DNA from: Lachnospiraceae bacterium
GTDB taxonomy: Bacteria; Bacillota; Clostridia; Lachnospirales; Lachnospiraceae
NCBI GenBank assembly: GCA_023663945.1
Contig: JAMPGL010000003.1
Location: 62,001 to 126,000, forward strand
DNA length: 64,000 nt
Direction: 5' to 3'
Shown here: positions 14,575 through 23,093 of the stretch, piece by piece
Position numbering within the stretch: position 1 is the first letter of the stretch
Layout: every line of letters starts with the position of its first letter
Made by a program: the position numbers and the translations under genes
Notes under the pieces: generated by a model
What the model was told of the DNA's origin: nothing
What the model saw: only the letters and a program-made list of their open reading frames with translations
Database searches by the model: none

Positions 14575-17238
14575 TTAATATCCCATGTAACTGGTATTCA
14601 TATCCACATTTCCGCTAATCCCGGGAACCGCACCCTTGGAAGAATACTGCCACATGTCATATCTGGTTCTGGAATAGCTGGGAGCAGCCGCATACTGCGC
14701 CAGCCAGATCTTGTATCCCGTGAGGCTGGGCGCGTCAATCTTTTCGTTAAACCATGTTTTGTTTGCATAAACTCCTGCTTTGTAACCGGAGTTTTGGATT
14801 GTCTGGCAAAACGCCTTGCACACTGCCGTTCTGGTTGCAGTGTTAATTCCATCCGCGCGCCCTCCGCTGGACTCCACATCCAAAAATACCGGGAAGGTGA
14901 TGTTGTATCCTTTGATAAGACCCAATACCATGGAAGCCTCCTCCACAGCCTCCACCTCATTGACTGCCTGCGTGAAGAAGTAAATTCCGACTTTGATTCC
15001 CGCCTTGGACGCTCCCTGAATATTCGCCCTGAATTTGGGATCCTCAATCAGCGCCCCCGTGGTCGAGCCGCGGTAACCGCATCGGATGATCACGTAGGAA
15101 ACACCGCCGCTTTTCACTGCGTTCCAGTCAATATTTCCGTTCCACTTGGAAACGTCAATTCCAAAGCTTCCCGAGCTTTTATTTAAAGAGCCGTCACTGT
15201 TAAAGCTGTACTTGGCGCCTAAGATAACTTGGTCACCGGTGACCTTATTTCCGTTTTTATCAAAGAAGTAAGTCACGCCGTCAATCACCTGCCATCCGGT
15301 ATACCGATACTCCCCGGTGGTTGTCTTTTTCAAGCGGTAAAATTCACTATAAGAATAATAATCGGCATACTTTGCTTCCCTGAATTTGCCGTCCGAACCT
15401 TTTACATATAAAGTCTCGCCGTCCGTGCTCTTAAGCGTTGTCTTTGTGTCCGTCTTCGCCTTGTTGGGCGTTGCCGTGGGCGTTGTGCTGGGCGTGACAG
15501 TCGGCGTTGCCGAAGCCGAAGGGGTTACGCTGGGCGTAACGGTCGGCGTTGCCGTTGTGACAGCTGATGCGCTGGGCGTTGCTGTCGGCGCGGTTGTTGC
15601 CGCAGCCGGGGTTTCTGTAGGAACAACCGGCGTTGGTGTTGGTTCTGCCGTTGGTTCATCAGTAGGTTCTGCTGTTGGTTCCTCAGTAGGTTCTGCTGTC
15701 GGCTCCTCCGTCGGCTCCGAAGATGGTTCTTCCGTCTTTGTCGGCTCCTCCGTTGGTTCCTCCGTTGTTTCTGTCGTCGGCTCCGGAGTTGAGCCTCCTG
15801 ACTGCCCGCCATCCCCGTTTCCTGGTCCATCCCCTTCCGTCAACAGCCGAAAGCCAACCGCCGCCTTTGCTCCGGGATCCGGAACCTTCTTGCTGTCAAC
15901 CTTCTCATAGCTTTCTTCCGTCTTTTCCGTTCCCTCAATGATAGTCTTGGTGGACTCCACCCATTCAACCGTGTCTGTATTGACCGACTCTACCACCGTC
16001 TCATTGACCTTGGTGTCTTCCACAGCCGCATTGACCTGCGCTTCCGTCTTTACCTCATCCGCTACGTCCACCTTTTTGTACTCAATGGTGTCTCTTACCG
16101 TGATTGTAATCTTTTCCGTTGAAATATCATAATCCTCGTTGGATGTCGGCGAAGTAATCTGCACCTTATATTTGCCCGGTTTCATTTCTGTCTGGTAGAT
16201 AATTCCATCCTTGTCGTCATCCTTTTTGCTGTATGTCTCACCGGAAGGACTTTCTATACTTACCTCAAACGCAATGTTGGGTACCAGCTTCCCCGACTTG
16301 CTATCCACAAACTTAATCTTCAAATCTTTTTGAATGGAAGAAAGGTTCAAATGAATCTGTGACTTTTTCCCATCGTCTTCCTCCTGCTTCTCCTCTTCCT
16401 CTTCCTGCTCTAATTCCTCCTCCATGGCTGCTGCCATCAGTTTTGCCGCCTGCGCGTCAGCAATTGCCACAAGCCCCTGCTCTCCAATCATGTTAATGTC
16501 TTCCATGCCGACTCCGATTTCTGCAAAAGCTTCCACCTGCTTCTTCATATTCCGATTATTTAAAAATAAACCTCCCGTCACGATTGCCAGAACAAGCACA
16601 GCCACGCCGGTAAATGCAATCGCATAGTCCGCCGCCGGAAGATGGGTTAATTTATAGACGAACGCCGCAAACCCGCTTCTCTCATCATCATCTTCATAGT
16701 ACTCGTCATCCTCTTCGTCCTCGTCATCTTCGTAATACTCATCATCCTCATCGTCTTCATCATCTTCGTAGTACTCCTCGTCCTCTTCGTCTATCTCTTC
16801 CTCATCCTCATAGTACTCCTCGTCCTCTTCGTCTATCTCTTCCTCATCCTCATAGTACTCCTCATCATCCGCATCTATCTCTTCCTCATCTTCATAGTAC
16901 TCCTCGTCTTCTTCATTTATCTCTTCCTCATCCTCATAATACTCCTCGTCTTCTTCATCTATCTCTTCCTCATCCTCATAATACTCCTCGTCCTCTTCGT
17001 CTATCTCTTCCTCATCCTCATAATATTCCTCGTCCCCTTCGTCTATCTCTTCTTCATCCGCATAGTACTCCTCATCCTCGTCATCTACCTCTTCTTCTTC
17101 CGCATAGTACTCCTCGTCTTCTTCATCTATCTCTTCCTCATCATATTCTTCTTCCTCATCAAAATCCATCCATTCCAGCTCATAAAGCTCGTCCGCTTTT
17201 CTCTTTTTTCCATGATGTTTTTTGAACAATTTCCCCAT
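14575..17238 (-). CDS. Membrane-anchored GH25 muramidase with acidic repeat tail
   Basis: The 887-residue protein is type II membrane in layout. Residues 26-186 are about eleven 14-residue acidic repeats of the form YYEDEEEIDEEDEE, before a single membrane helix (about 204-226); that tail should be cytoplasmic. Outside follow a helical and Glu-rich segment, a prealbumin-like beta domain (about 300-400, IKFVDSKSGKLVPNIAFEVS), a Pro/Thr/Glu and then Thr/Ala/Pro wall-spanning linker (about 490-620), a cell-wall-binding-like segment (GWQVIDGVTYFFDKNGN) and a C-terminal GH25 domain (692-887) with catalytic FGIDVSKWNG (Asp695) and FLDVESS (Asp787, Glu789). It should cleave peptidoglycan between MurNAc and GlcNAc. 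A consensus promoter and GGAGG precede the ATG. The acidic tail is highly unusual for a lysozyme. Confidence 0.9.
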   Translation of the reverse strand: MGKLFKKHHGKKRKADELYELEWMDFDEEEEYDEEEIDEEDEEYYAEEEEVDDEDEEYYADEEEIDEGDEEYYEDEEEIDEEDEEYYEDEEEIDEEDEEYYEDEEEINEEDEEYYEDEEEIDADDEEYYEDEEEIDEEDEEYYEDEEEIDEEDEEYYEDDEDDEDDEYYEDDEDEEDDEYYEDDDERSGFAAFVYKLTHLPAADYAIAFTGVAVLVLAIVTGGLFLNNRNMKKQVEAFAEIGVGMEDINMIGEQGLVAIADAQAAKLMAAAMEEELEQEEEEEKQEEDDGKKSQIHLNLSSIQKDLKIKFVDSKSGKLVPNIAFEVSIESPSGETYSKKDDDKDGIIYQTEMKPGKYKVQITSPTSNEDYDISTEKITITVRDTIEYKKVDVADEVKTEAQVNAAVEDTKVNETVVESVNTDTVEWVESTKTIIEGTEKTEESYEKVDSKKVPDPGAKAAVGFRLLTEGDGPGNGDGGQSGGSTPEPTTETTEEPTEEPTKTEEPSSEPTEEPTAEPTEEPTAEPTDEPTAEPTPTPVVPTETPAAATTAPTATPSASAVTTATPTVTPSVTPSASATPTVTPSTTPTATPNKAKTDTKTTLKSTDGETLYVKGSDGKFREAKYADYYSYSEFYRLKKTTTGEYRYTGWQVIDGVTYFFDKNGNKVTGDQVILGAKYSFNSDGSLNKSSGSFGIDVSKWNGNIDWNAVKSGGVSYVIIRCGYRGSTTGALIEDPKFRANIQGASKAGIKVGIYFFTQAVNEVEAVEEASMVLGLIKGYNITFPVFLDVESSGGRADGINTATRTAVCKAFCQTIQNSGYKAGVYANKTWFNEKIDAPSLTGYKIWLAQYAAAPSYSRTRYDMWQYSSKGAVPGISGNVDMNTSYMGY
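16681..17163 (-). repeat. 42-bp in-frame acidic repeats
   Basis: About eleven imperfect 42-bp units encode 14-residue blocks rich in Glu, Asp and paired Tyr. Synonymous codon changes between copies show the array is not entirely recent, but several neighbouring units are nearly identical, suggesting ongoing slippage or unequal exchange. Confidence 0.85.
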
Positions 17239-17311
17239 TTATGTAAACCTCCAGATTTAATAATTCTGTAACATTTTAATCCTACTCATCTTACACAGAC
17301 ATCTTCATGTC

Positions 17312-17340
17312 ATTATAACATCTAACTTATGCTAACACAA
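17312..17340 (-). promoter_or_regulatory. Promoter of the GH25 gene
   Basis: TTGTGT (17335-17340) and TATAAT (17312-17317) on the minus strand are 17 bp apart, leaving a 5-prime leader of about 65 bases. Confidence 0.75.
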
Positions 17341-17450
17341 TTAACTTTTTTATCTCTTAAAAATTACTTAATATTTCCTTTTTTGATAGTTTAAATAACC
17401 ATTCGATATTTTTCGGCATTATTGCGCCTCTTTTGTTACCATATAAGTTA

Positions 17451-17478
17451 TTGACTTTTTCCGAAGAAACGTTAAACT
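17451..17478 (+). promoter_or_regulatory. Promoter of the zinc-ribbon gene
   Basis: TTGACT (17451-17456) and TAAACT (17473-17478) with 16 bp between lie about 60 bases before the start. The 299-bp region 17239-17537 holds this and the divergent GH25 promoter and is AT-rich; nothing else is seen in it. Confidence 0.55.
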
Positions 17479-17537
17479 AAACATGTCAGCAAGAACTCCT
17501 TTCACCACGCAGATACTGGAAAGGAAGTGATTATCGT

Positions 17538-17888
17538 ATGATGTACATACACTACTGTAAGCAGTGCAGACGCATTTTCATGTTGAACGGACACAAGATG
17601 ATATGCCCCAAATGTACCGATCCATTAACAGAACTGCAAATATCCTACTTGGATTATGTTGAACTGGATATGGAACAGCGGCAGGCTTTTAAAGAAACCT
17701 GCGCTGACGATGAAAAGCTGAAACAGCTAACAACTACCTATCGAATGTATAAATACAGCAAATGGTACAAAAGGCTCCAGTCTCAAAATACCGCTAACCT
17801 GCCGATTACCTCTCTGCTGTCCCAGATTGCCCGGCAGAACATGAATAATGATGATCGCATGAATTGTGCAGAAAAAACTGGCTCGTAG
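17538..17888 (+). CDS. Small zinc-ribbon protein of unknown function
   Basis: The 116-residue product begins MMYIHYCKQCRRIFMLNGHKMICPKCTDPL; the two CxxC pairs (Cys7/Cys10 and Cys23/Cys26) 13 residues apart make a rubredoxin-like zinc ribbon. The remainder is helical and charged, with LDMEQRQAFKETCADDEKLKQLTTTYRMYKYSKWYKRLQ, and no other domain is recognised. AAGGAAG lies about 10 bases before the first of two adjacent ATG codons. It is a single-gene unit with its own promoter and a strong terminator overlapping its stop. The ribbon could bind DNA, RNA or a protein partner; I cannot assign a role. Confidence 0.75.
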   Translation: MMYIHYCKQCRRIFMLNGHKMICPKCTDPLTELQISYLDYVELDMEQRQAFKETCADDEKLKQLTTTYRMYKYSKWYKRLQSQNTANLPITSLLSQIARQNMNNDDRMNCAEKTGS

Positions 17889-17910
17889 CTTCCATGCGAG
17901 GCAGTTTTTT
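17872..17910. terminator. Bidirectional terminator between convergent genes
   Basis: AAAAAACTGGCTCG and CGAGGCAGTTTTTT (one mismatch) form a stem with an A-run on one side and T-runs on the other. The zinc-ribbon stop codon lies just after the 5-prime arm. It can serve both strands. Confidence 0.85.
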
Positions 17911-17936
17911 CTTTTTTTACGCCGTTTATTGTGCGC

Positions 17937-18272
17937 CTACATGTAATAGACAAAGATTCCTCCCATGATCACCGCCATGCCGAGCAATTTCCTTTTCGTT
18001 ATCTTTTCCTTAAAAAAGAAGTAACCCAAAAACATAACCACCACATATCCCAGCGATTCAATCACCGGCACATTGGTAAAGTCCAAACCGCTGTATGCCA
18101 TAATCGTTACAAACATGGACAAAAACATCAAGCCGTAACCGCATATCACATAAGCATTCAAATATTCCCTGATAGGAGAGGAATAAGTCTTCGATGCGCT
18201 CTTTTTCAGCAAAATCTGGGCAAAAGACGCCATCACAACGGAACCGATTAAAATCATCAAATAAACATTCAT
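17937..18272 (-). CDS. SMR/EamA half-size transporter, ArnF-like
   Basis: The 111-residue product has four membrane helices of the small multidrug resistance size: MNVYLMILIGSVVMASFAQILLKKSAS, then AYVICGYGLMFLSMFVTIMAYSGLDFTNVPVIESLGYVVVMFLGYFFFKEKI, ending with LGMAVIMGGIFVYYM. The ALxxAxAxxL-like core and KE in FFFKEKIT are typical of EamA units. It is encoded 9 bp after another half-size EamA gene with overlapping ribosome site. Pairs like this (ArnE/ArnF) form heterodimeric flippases for undecaprenyl-phosphate-linked sugars; given the surrounding glycan genes that is more likely than drug efflux, but it is inference. Confidence 0.75.
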   Translation of the reverse strand: MNVYLMILIGSVVMASFAQILLKKSASKTYSSPIREYLNAYVICGYGLMFLSMFVTIMAYSGLDFTNVPVIESLGYVVVMFLGYFFFKEKITKRKLLGMAVIMGGIFVYYM

Positions 18273-18281
18273 AGCAGTCTC

Positions 18282-18686
18282 TTACTCCTTTCCCTCATTT
18301 TCGCGTGCCTCGGGCTCCTCTTCACCCTCTCCGCTGTTTAAGATAAATATTCCCGCCATCACCAGCACAATCCCCATAACTTTGCCCGGCGTAATCTGTT
18401 CACGAAAAATAACGATTCCCCATACCAGCGCCCAGAGCAGCGTGATTGCCTTATTTGCATAGGCAATGGACAGTTCAAATTTTTTGATCACCTGCTGCCA
18501 GAGGAGCGCATAAATTCCAAGTATTAACACATCCAGCCCATAAAACAGCAGAAATTCAAAGCTTAAAAACTCTTTTCCAGATGCTATTTTGGATACCACG
18601 CTGGAAATGCTGTATATCAGAAACACTGCCTGCAGCATCAGCAGATTCTTCCACGGGATTTTTCTTTTCATCATGCAATTTACCAT
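18282..18686 (-). CDS. EamA half-size transporter, ArnE-like partner
   Basis: The product is 134 residues with four membrane helices (about 15-33, 45-65, 75-95, 100-118) and a highly charged tail EGEEEPEARENEGKE. The third and fourth helices, LSIAYANKAITLLWALVWGIVIFREQITPGKVMGIVLVMAGI, are a standard EamA repeat. The start could be the ATG at 18686 or the ATG-ATG pair five codons later; AAGGAAG is rather far from either. It is transcribed before the ArnF-like gene and 9 bp from it, suggesting a stable heterodimer. Proposed role: moving a lipid-linked sugar across the membrane for a GT-C enzyme such as the nearby membrane glycosyltransferase-like proteins. Confidence 0.72.
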   Translation of the reverse strand: MVNCMMKRKIPWKNLLMLQAVFLIYSISSVVSKIASGKEFLSFEFLLFYGLDVLILGIYALLWQQVIKKFELSIAYANKAITLLWALVWGIVIFREQITPGKVMGIVLVMAGIFILNSGEGEEEPEARENEGKE

Positions 18687-18872
18687 TTATGCCGTCAAAC
18701 GGCTTCCTTTCTTTCGATTAACGGTATTAATTGATTTCGTTTCCTATAAAACTTACATTATTCTAACACAGGAACTTCTTTTCGTATATTAAATTTTTAT
18801 GAATATGTAGATTTTTCGGATAAATGATAGTAGAATAAGCACAGACTATACAAAGAAAGGCATGGTTATTTC

Positions 18873-20036
18873 ATGAAAGAAGATAAAAACGAAACAATAG
18901 ATACCGCCAATGACGAGCAGAAGCTTTCCGCTCCGGAAGATATTTCTCAGGCAGAAAACTCAGCAGAAGATGCTTCTCAGACAGAAGGCTCCGCGGAAGA
19001 TACTTCACAGGCAGAAGGCTCCGCGGAAGATACTTCTCAGGCAGAAGACGCTTCCTCAAACGGTAAGTCACATTTACACATAAGCCTTCATCTTGTGCTT
19101 ATTGCCGCCATCCTGATAATCGCCTGTGTTTCCACATATCGGCTTATCCGCTGGAATCAAGGCACAAAGCTGAGCGATGATGCCGAAGAGATAGACACCT
19201 CTCAATTTGATATTGAAGTGCTTGATATGATTCTTCCCATGGACGCCTCCAAATTGGAGGGGCATGAGGATGACGGCGTGACCACCATCTTGTGCGTGGG
19301 GAACAATCCCTTTTCCGATGACCGGGATTCCACCGGTCTTGCCGCGCAGATTGCCTCAAAGACGGGCGCCGTAGTTTATGACTGCGCTTTTCCGGATTCT
19401 TCCGCCGCATGCAAATATCCGGTGTACAATCCGGAGTACACCAAAGACCATTTTAATTTCTATTATGTGATGGAATGCTTCCGGAACAATGAATTTACTG
19501 CCATCGGCTCCATTGCAAACGATGAGCCGGATCCCCGCTACGCGGAGACGGTGGAGGTGATGAAAACCGTGGATATGAACGCCGTGGACGTACTGCTCAT
19601 TATGTACGACAGCACGGATTATAACATGGGAACTCCTTCGGACAACCCCGATAATCCCCATGACGTAACCGCTTTTACCGGCGGTCTTAAGACCACCATT
19701 GAAAACGTCAAAAGCACCTGGCCCTATATCCGCATTTTCCTTCTGTCTCCCACCTACGCGCAGGCGATTGACGAGGATGGAAATTATTTAAACGGCACCA
19801 TCACCGATATGGGAAACGGCACCTTGAATCATTACATGATCAAAGAGTCTGACGTGGCAATGGACTGCAGCATCTCCTTTGTCGATAATTATTACGGAAC
19901 CATCAACGAAGATAACTATAGCGAGTATATGACCGATTATATGCGCTATAATGAAAAGGGCCGGGAAAAGCTGGCAGACCGGATTGCCGACATCATCAAC
20001 AATCAGATGACTACCGTTGTTCCCGCAGGTAACTAA
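18873..20036 (+). CDS. Membrane-anchored SGNH-like protein with degenerate active site
   Basis: The 387-residue product has an N-terminal acidic repeat region: four 10-residue units such as AEDTSQAEGS (21-60). A membrane helix (71-88, LHLVLIAAILIIACVSTY) is followed by an extracellular domain. TTILCVGNNPFSDDRDSTG replaces the usual GDSxS of SGNH block I; VDVLLIMYDSTDYNMGTP corresponds to block III with D/D instead of GxND; IFLLSPTYA matches block IV; YMRYNEKGREKLADRI takes the place of the DxxH block V and lacks the His. It may be a non-catalytic SGNH relative that binds a glycan, or use other residues. It stands alone, with hairpins and a terminator downstream. It has no recognised MBOAT gene next to it. 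Confidence 0.65.
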   Translation: MKEDKNETIDTANDEQKLSAPEDISQAENSAEDASQTEGSAEDTSQAEGSAEDTSQAEDASSNGKSHLHISLHLVLIAAILIIACVSTYRLIRWNQGTKLSDDAEEIDTSQFDIEVLDMILPMDASKLEGHEDDGVTTILCVGNNPFSDDRDSTGLAAQIASKTGAVVYDCAFPDSSAACKYPVYNPEYTKDHFNFYYVMECFRNNEFTAIGSIANDEPDPRYAETVEVMKTVDMNAVDVLLIMYDSTDYNMGTPSDNPDNPHDVTAFTGGLKTTIENVKSTWPYIRIFLLSPTYAQAIDEDGNYLNGTITDMGNGTLNHYMIKESDVAMDCSISFVDNYYGTINEDNYSEYMTDYMRYNEKGREKLADRIADIINNQMTTVVPAGN

Positions 20037-20055
20037 ACCGCAAAATTGCTTCGCG

Positions 20056-20112
20056 ATTTTCTTTCTTCAAAGAAAATTTCTAAGGAAGTTTCTAAGGAAA
20101 TTTCTAAGGAAA
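20056..20112. repeat. Hairpin plus three 12-bp tandem repeats
   Basis: ATTTTCTTT and AAAGAAAAT (20056-20064, 20069-20077) form a perfect 9-bp stem with a 4-base loop. TTTCTAAGGAAA/G is then tandemly repeated at 20077, 20089 and 20101. The stretch lies between the SGNH-like gene and its terminator. Confidence 0.7.
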
Positions 20113-20132
20113 TTCCTTCTTATAAAATGAAT

Positions 20133-20175
20133 CCCCGGAGCAGAGCCTTATCGCGGCTCTCCGGGGTTCTTTTAT
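20133..20175 (+). terminator. Terminator after the SGNH-like gene
   Basis: CCCCGGAG pairs with CTCCGGGG, extended by AGCC/GGCT after a 3-base bulge, and TTCTTTT follows. Confidence 0.85.
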
Positions 20176-20209
20176 AGCAAAACGATATGATTTTCCAATG
20201 CCGTTAACT

Positions 20210-21289
20210 CTATTTTCTGGATAATAATTCTTCATAATCAAACTCTGTTGCAATTTCACGCATATGCGCTAAATACTCGTCAATGGTCTTCCCGCTCTGC
20301 CCTTCCTTTGCCACAAGGCAGGTTCCATCGGCAAAGCATTCCGCCATAAACCGGTTGTACCGTGGGTGATAATGGCTGTAATCCGCATAATGGTTTAAAT
20401 CGCAGATAATTTCCTCCCTGTCCGGAAAAAAATATACCGTCACATTCTCGTACTCGTTCAGCCGGTTTGCGATATACCGGTATGTCTCTATGGTAGCGTC
20501 CAAATGATTTTCCTTTTGCACATCATTCCAAAACAAAATGCTGTAAGGAGGGAAGAAGACTACAAACTCCGTATCCGGATTGTCTTCCACATAAGGACAG
20601 ATATTTTGCGCAAGATTCTTTTCCGCCGCCTGCACAAAAACCTCAGGCTCCAAAACCTCCTCCGCCTGCTCGGGCGGTTCATAATTGTGCAGAACCCATT
20701 CCTCACTGTAATACTCTTCCGTCCACCAGCTTGCGTAGACATTGGAAAAGTCGGTAGGATCCGGATCCGCCGCGGGGCGCAGGATATAGTTTAAAAGCAC
20801 ATCCTTGTTGAGCACGTACTGAATATCATTCAACAGGTTTTGGTCATACAAATATTCCGGTATGGGATACTTCACCTCATCCACGCCGCCCGTATAAGTA
20901 ATCACATCCACGCCCAAAAAGACCTTTTTGACCTCCCTCTCTCCGTCCGGACGGTCAAAGATAATCTTCATAATATTAGACTGATCCTTGGGAAACGCGC
21001 CGCTGTAGCTCAGTTTAATCGTGTTTAACCCCATCAGCTCCTGAAACCATGTAGTCTGAAAATTAACCGTCATGGAAGAGCCCAGTATCACGCTGTCATA
21101 CTCCATATGCTTTGCCATTCCCGGATTCTGGGAAAGCTGATTATCCACCAGATAGGGAAAACCCTTAAGGGGCTTATGATAGTGAAAAAAGGGGTCTACA
21201 ATAACCACCAGCGCCGTCACTGCAAGAAAGGCAAAGGCGGTTATTGCACCCCCAAAAATCACTATTTTTTTAAAAGGATTCTTTTTCAT
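20210..21289 (-). CDS. SGNH/DltD-like membrane-anchored protein
   Basis: The 359-residue product has one N-terminal membrane helix (about 9-31) and an extracytoplasmic domain. YDSVILGSSMTVNF supplies the nucleophile serine in a GSS block, LGVDVITYTGG corresponds to the second block, and DYSHYHPRYNRFMAECF has the D..H catalytic pair near the C-terminus. This is the DltD/AlgJ-like layout of proteins that take acyl groups from an MBOAT partner and pass them to a wall polymer. No MBOAT gene is adjacent; the closest is at 25751. It is 46 bp after the sugar ABC permease gene, on the same strand, but probably belongs to no tight operon. Confidence 0.78.
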   Translation of the reverse strand: MKKNPFKKIVIFGGAITAFAFLAVTALVVIVDPFFHYHKPLKGFPYLVDNQLSQNPGMAKHMEYDSVILGSSMTVNFQTTWFQELMGLNTIKLSYSGAFPKDQSNIMKIIFDRPDGEREVKKVFLGVDVITYTGGVDEVKYPIPEYLYDQNLLNDIQYVLNKDVLLNYILRPAADPDPTDFSNVYASWWTEEYYSEEWVLHNYEPPEQAEEVLEPEVFVQAAEKNLAQNICPYVEDNPDTEFVVFFPPYSILFWNDVQKENHLDATIETYRYIANRLNEYENVTVYFFPDREEIICDLNHYADYSHYHPRYNRFMAECFADGTCLVAKEGQSGKTIDEYLAHMREIATEFDYEELLSRK

Positions 21290-21335
21290 TTCCGTTTATT
21301 CCTTCAATCAGAATATCAATTGCATCAACAGCATC

Positions 21336-22169
21336 TTACCCTTTCACTGCACCTGCTGTCAAGCCGTCTACAATCTGATTACTGAATATACAGTACACCA
21401 CAATCGTGGGAATAATCGCAATTACAATAGCTGCAAACATCTGCGAATAGTTGGTATTGTAAGGACCTACAAATTTTGACAAGGACACCGGCAGCGTCTT
21501 CTTCGTGTCGTCCGAAATAAATACCATGGCAAGAAGCAGCTCATTCCAGTTTGCCACAAATGTCATCAGCCCGGTCACAAAAAGCCCCGTTCTGGCAAGC
21601 GGAAGCGCAATGCGGGTAAAAGACCGGTAAATGGAACAGCCGTCAATGCACGCCGACTCAAACAGCTCATTGGGAAGCCCCTCAAAGAAGCCTGTCATAA
21701 TAAAAATGGTAATCGGCAGGGACAGCGTCAGATACGGCAGTATCAATCCTACCTGACTGTTCGTCAAGTGCATCTTGGAAAACCTGGTAAATACCGGAAT
21801 CAAGATACAATGCACCGGAATCATCATGCCTGTAAGGAAATAAGTCATCATTGCTCCCGACAGCTTCCATCTCATTCTGCCAATGGCAAAAGCCGCCATA
21901 GAACCCACTATCAGGCAGAGGATCAAGGTGGCGCCGCAGACGATAACAGAATTTAACGTGGCAGTGCCCAATTTGCCGGCAGTCCATGCAAAGCCGTAAT
22001 TTTCAATCATGAGATGCTCCGGCATTGCCCAGGGCGAAACAAACAGCGTTTTGTCGTCCTTCAGCGAAACATATACCACCCACAAAAGAGGAAGCAGGTA
22101 AATGACCGCCAGAATCGACAGGAATATGTATATGAACGTGTAAATTACTTTATTTCTTTTTGATCTCAT
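21336..22169 (-). CDS. Carbohydrate ABC transporter permease (MalG type)
   Basis: The permease has 277 residues and six membrane helices. The N-terminal VIYTFIYIFLSILAVIYLLPLLWVVYVSLKDDKTLF is typical of MalG-family permeases, and the EAA loop is EGLPNELFESACIDGCSIYRSFTRIALPLARTGL. The C-terminus ...IVDGLTAGAVKG is the standard ending for CUT1 permeases. AAGGAGG precedes the ATG. It is the third gene of the importer, 10 bp after the MalF-type permease. The cognate ATPase is not in the window and may be a shared MsmK-type subunit. The transported sugar is not evident. Confidence 0.92.
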   Translation of the reverse strand: MRSKRNKVIYTFIYIFLSILAVIYLLPLLWVVYVSLKDDKTLFVSPWAMPEHLMIENYGFAWTAGKLGTATLNSVIVCGATLILCLIVGSMAAFAIGRMRWKLSGAMMTYFLTGMMIPVHCILIPVFTRFSKMHLTNSQVGLILPYLTLSLPITIFIMTGFFEGLPNELFESACIDGCSIYRSFTRIALPLARTGLFVTGLMTFVANWNELLLAMVFISDDTKKTLPVSLSKFVGPYNTNYSQMFAAIVIAIIPTIVVYCIFSNQIVDGLTAGAVKG

Positions 22170-22179
22170 TTCTGCCTCC

Positions 22180-23067
22180 TTACATCTCGTAGTTGTCTAT
22201 TTTTACAAATTTATTAATGATAAATGTCACAATCAGGCAAAGAACAAGAAGCACGGTGCCGATAGCGCTTGCATAGCCGTACTTGAAGTATTTAAATCCC
22301 TGTTGATACAGGTGGGTCGCAAGCACATCCGTCATATGGTTCGGACCGCCCTCCGTCATGTTAAAGATCAGGTCAAAAAATTTCAGCGAACCAATGGCAT
22401 TTAAGGACATCGCCGTCGCCACCATAGGGCGGATCAGCGGAAGGGTGATATAGCGGAAGGACTGCGCTCTGGTACATCCGTCAATATAGGACGCCTCATA
22501 CAAAGTCGAGCTGATTCCCGAAATCTGCGCCATATAAAGCATCATGGACTGCCCCACATACTGCCAGAGAGAAACGGTGGCGATTACCCACATGGGAAGA
22601 ATGATAAAGCCCTTGGTATCCATCAGCCAGAGGGGACCTTCAATGCCAAACTGCGCTAAGATCTGATTGATTCCAAGCTTCGGCGTGAAGATAAACATCC
22701 ACAAAAGCCCTAAAGCCGCCGAAGACAGCACGCAGGGCAGATAGTACACGTTTTTAAAGAAGTTCCTTCCCTTCTGGATATTGGTCAAAAGCGCCGCTAA
22801 GATTAAACCGGCTATCAACTGTGTCACCACTGAAAAAATCAAAAAGAAAAGGGAGTTTTTCAAGGCAATCTTCATGGTTCTGTCTATGGTAAACAATTGT
22901 TTGTAATTTTCAATTCCAATAAACACCGGCTTGGTCAACGCATCATAATTGCAGAACGAATAATAGATGGATTGACAGATCGGAATAAACAAAACAAAGG
23001 TAAATAACAAAAATGCCGGTGCAACAAAGATAACTATCGCCTTTTTATCACGTAATAATTTGTCCAT
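22180..23067 (-). CDS. Carbohydrate ABC transporter permease (MalF type)
   Basis: The permease has about 295 residues. I use the ATG at 23067 (MDKLLRDKKAIVIF), with GGAGG six bases upstream; a longer frame starts at a TTG that would contain the ribosome site. Six helices and the EAA loop SSTLYEASYIDGCTRAQSFRYITLPLIRPM place it in the CUT1 family. It precedes the MalG-type gene by 10 bp and follows the binding protein gene, separated by a hairpin that probably lowers its expression. It forms the heterodimeric channel for import of a mono- or oligosaccharide. Confidence 0.93.
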   Translation of the reverse strand: MDKLLRDKKAIVIFVAPAFLLFTFVLFIPICQSIYYSFCNYDALTKPVFIGIENYKQLFTIDRTMKIALKNSLFFLIFSVVTQLIAGLILAALLTNIQKGRNFFKNVYYLPCVLSSAALGLLWMFIFTPKLGINQILAQFGIEGPLWLMDTKGFIILPMWVIATVSLWQYVGQSMMLYMAQISGISSTLYEASYIDGCTRAQSFRYITLPLIRPMVATAMSLNAIGSLKFFDLIFNMTEGGPNHMTDVLATHLYQQGFKYFKYGYASAIGTVLLVLCLIVTFIINKFVKIDNYEM

Positions 23068-23093
23068 ACACACCTCCAAAATCTTAGAAAAAT

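Noticed and set aside
15386-15910. Plus-strand Val/Gly/Ser-rich frame opposite the GH25 linker
   Set aside because: Shadow of the Thr/Pro/Glu linker repeats on the minus strand.
16614-17225. Plus-strand His/Pro/Leu-rich frame opposite the acidic repeats
   Set aside because: Mirror image of the GAG/GAT-rich repeat; no ribosome site and no plausible protein composition.
20077-20112. CRISPR-like short repeats
   Set aside because: Only three 12-bp tandem units with no spacers and no cas genes.
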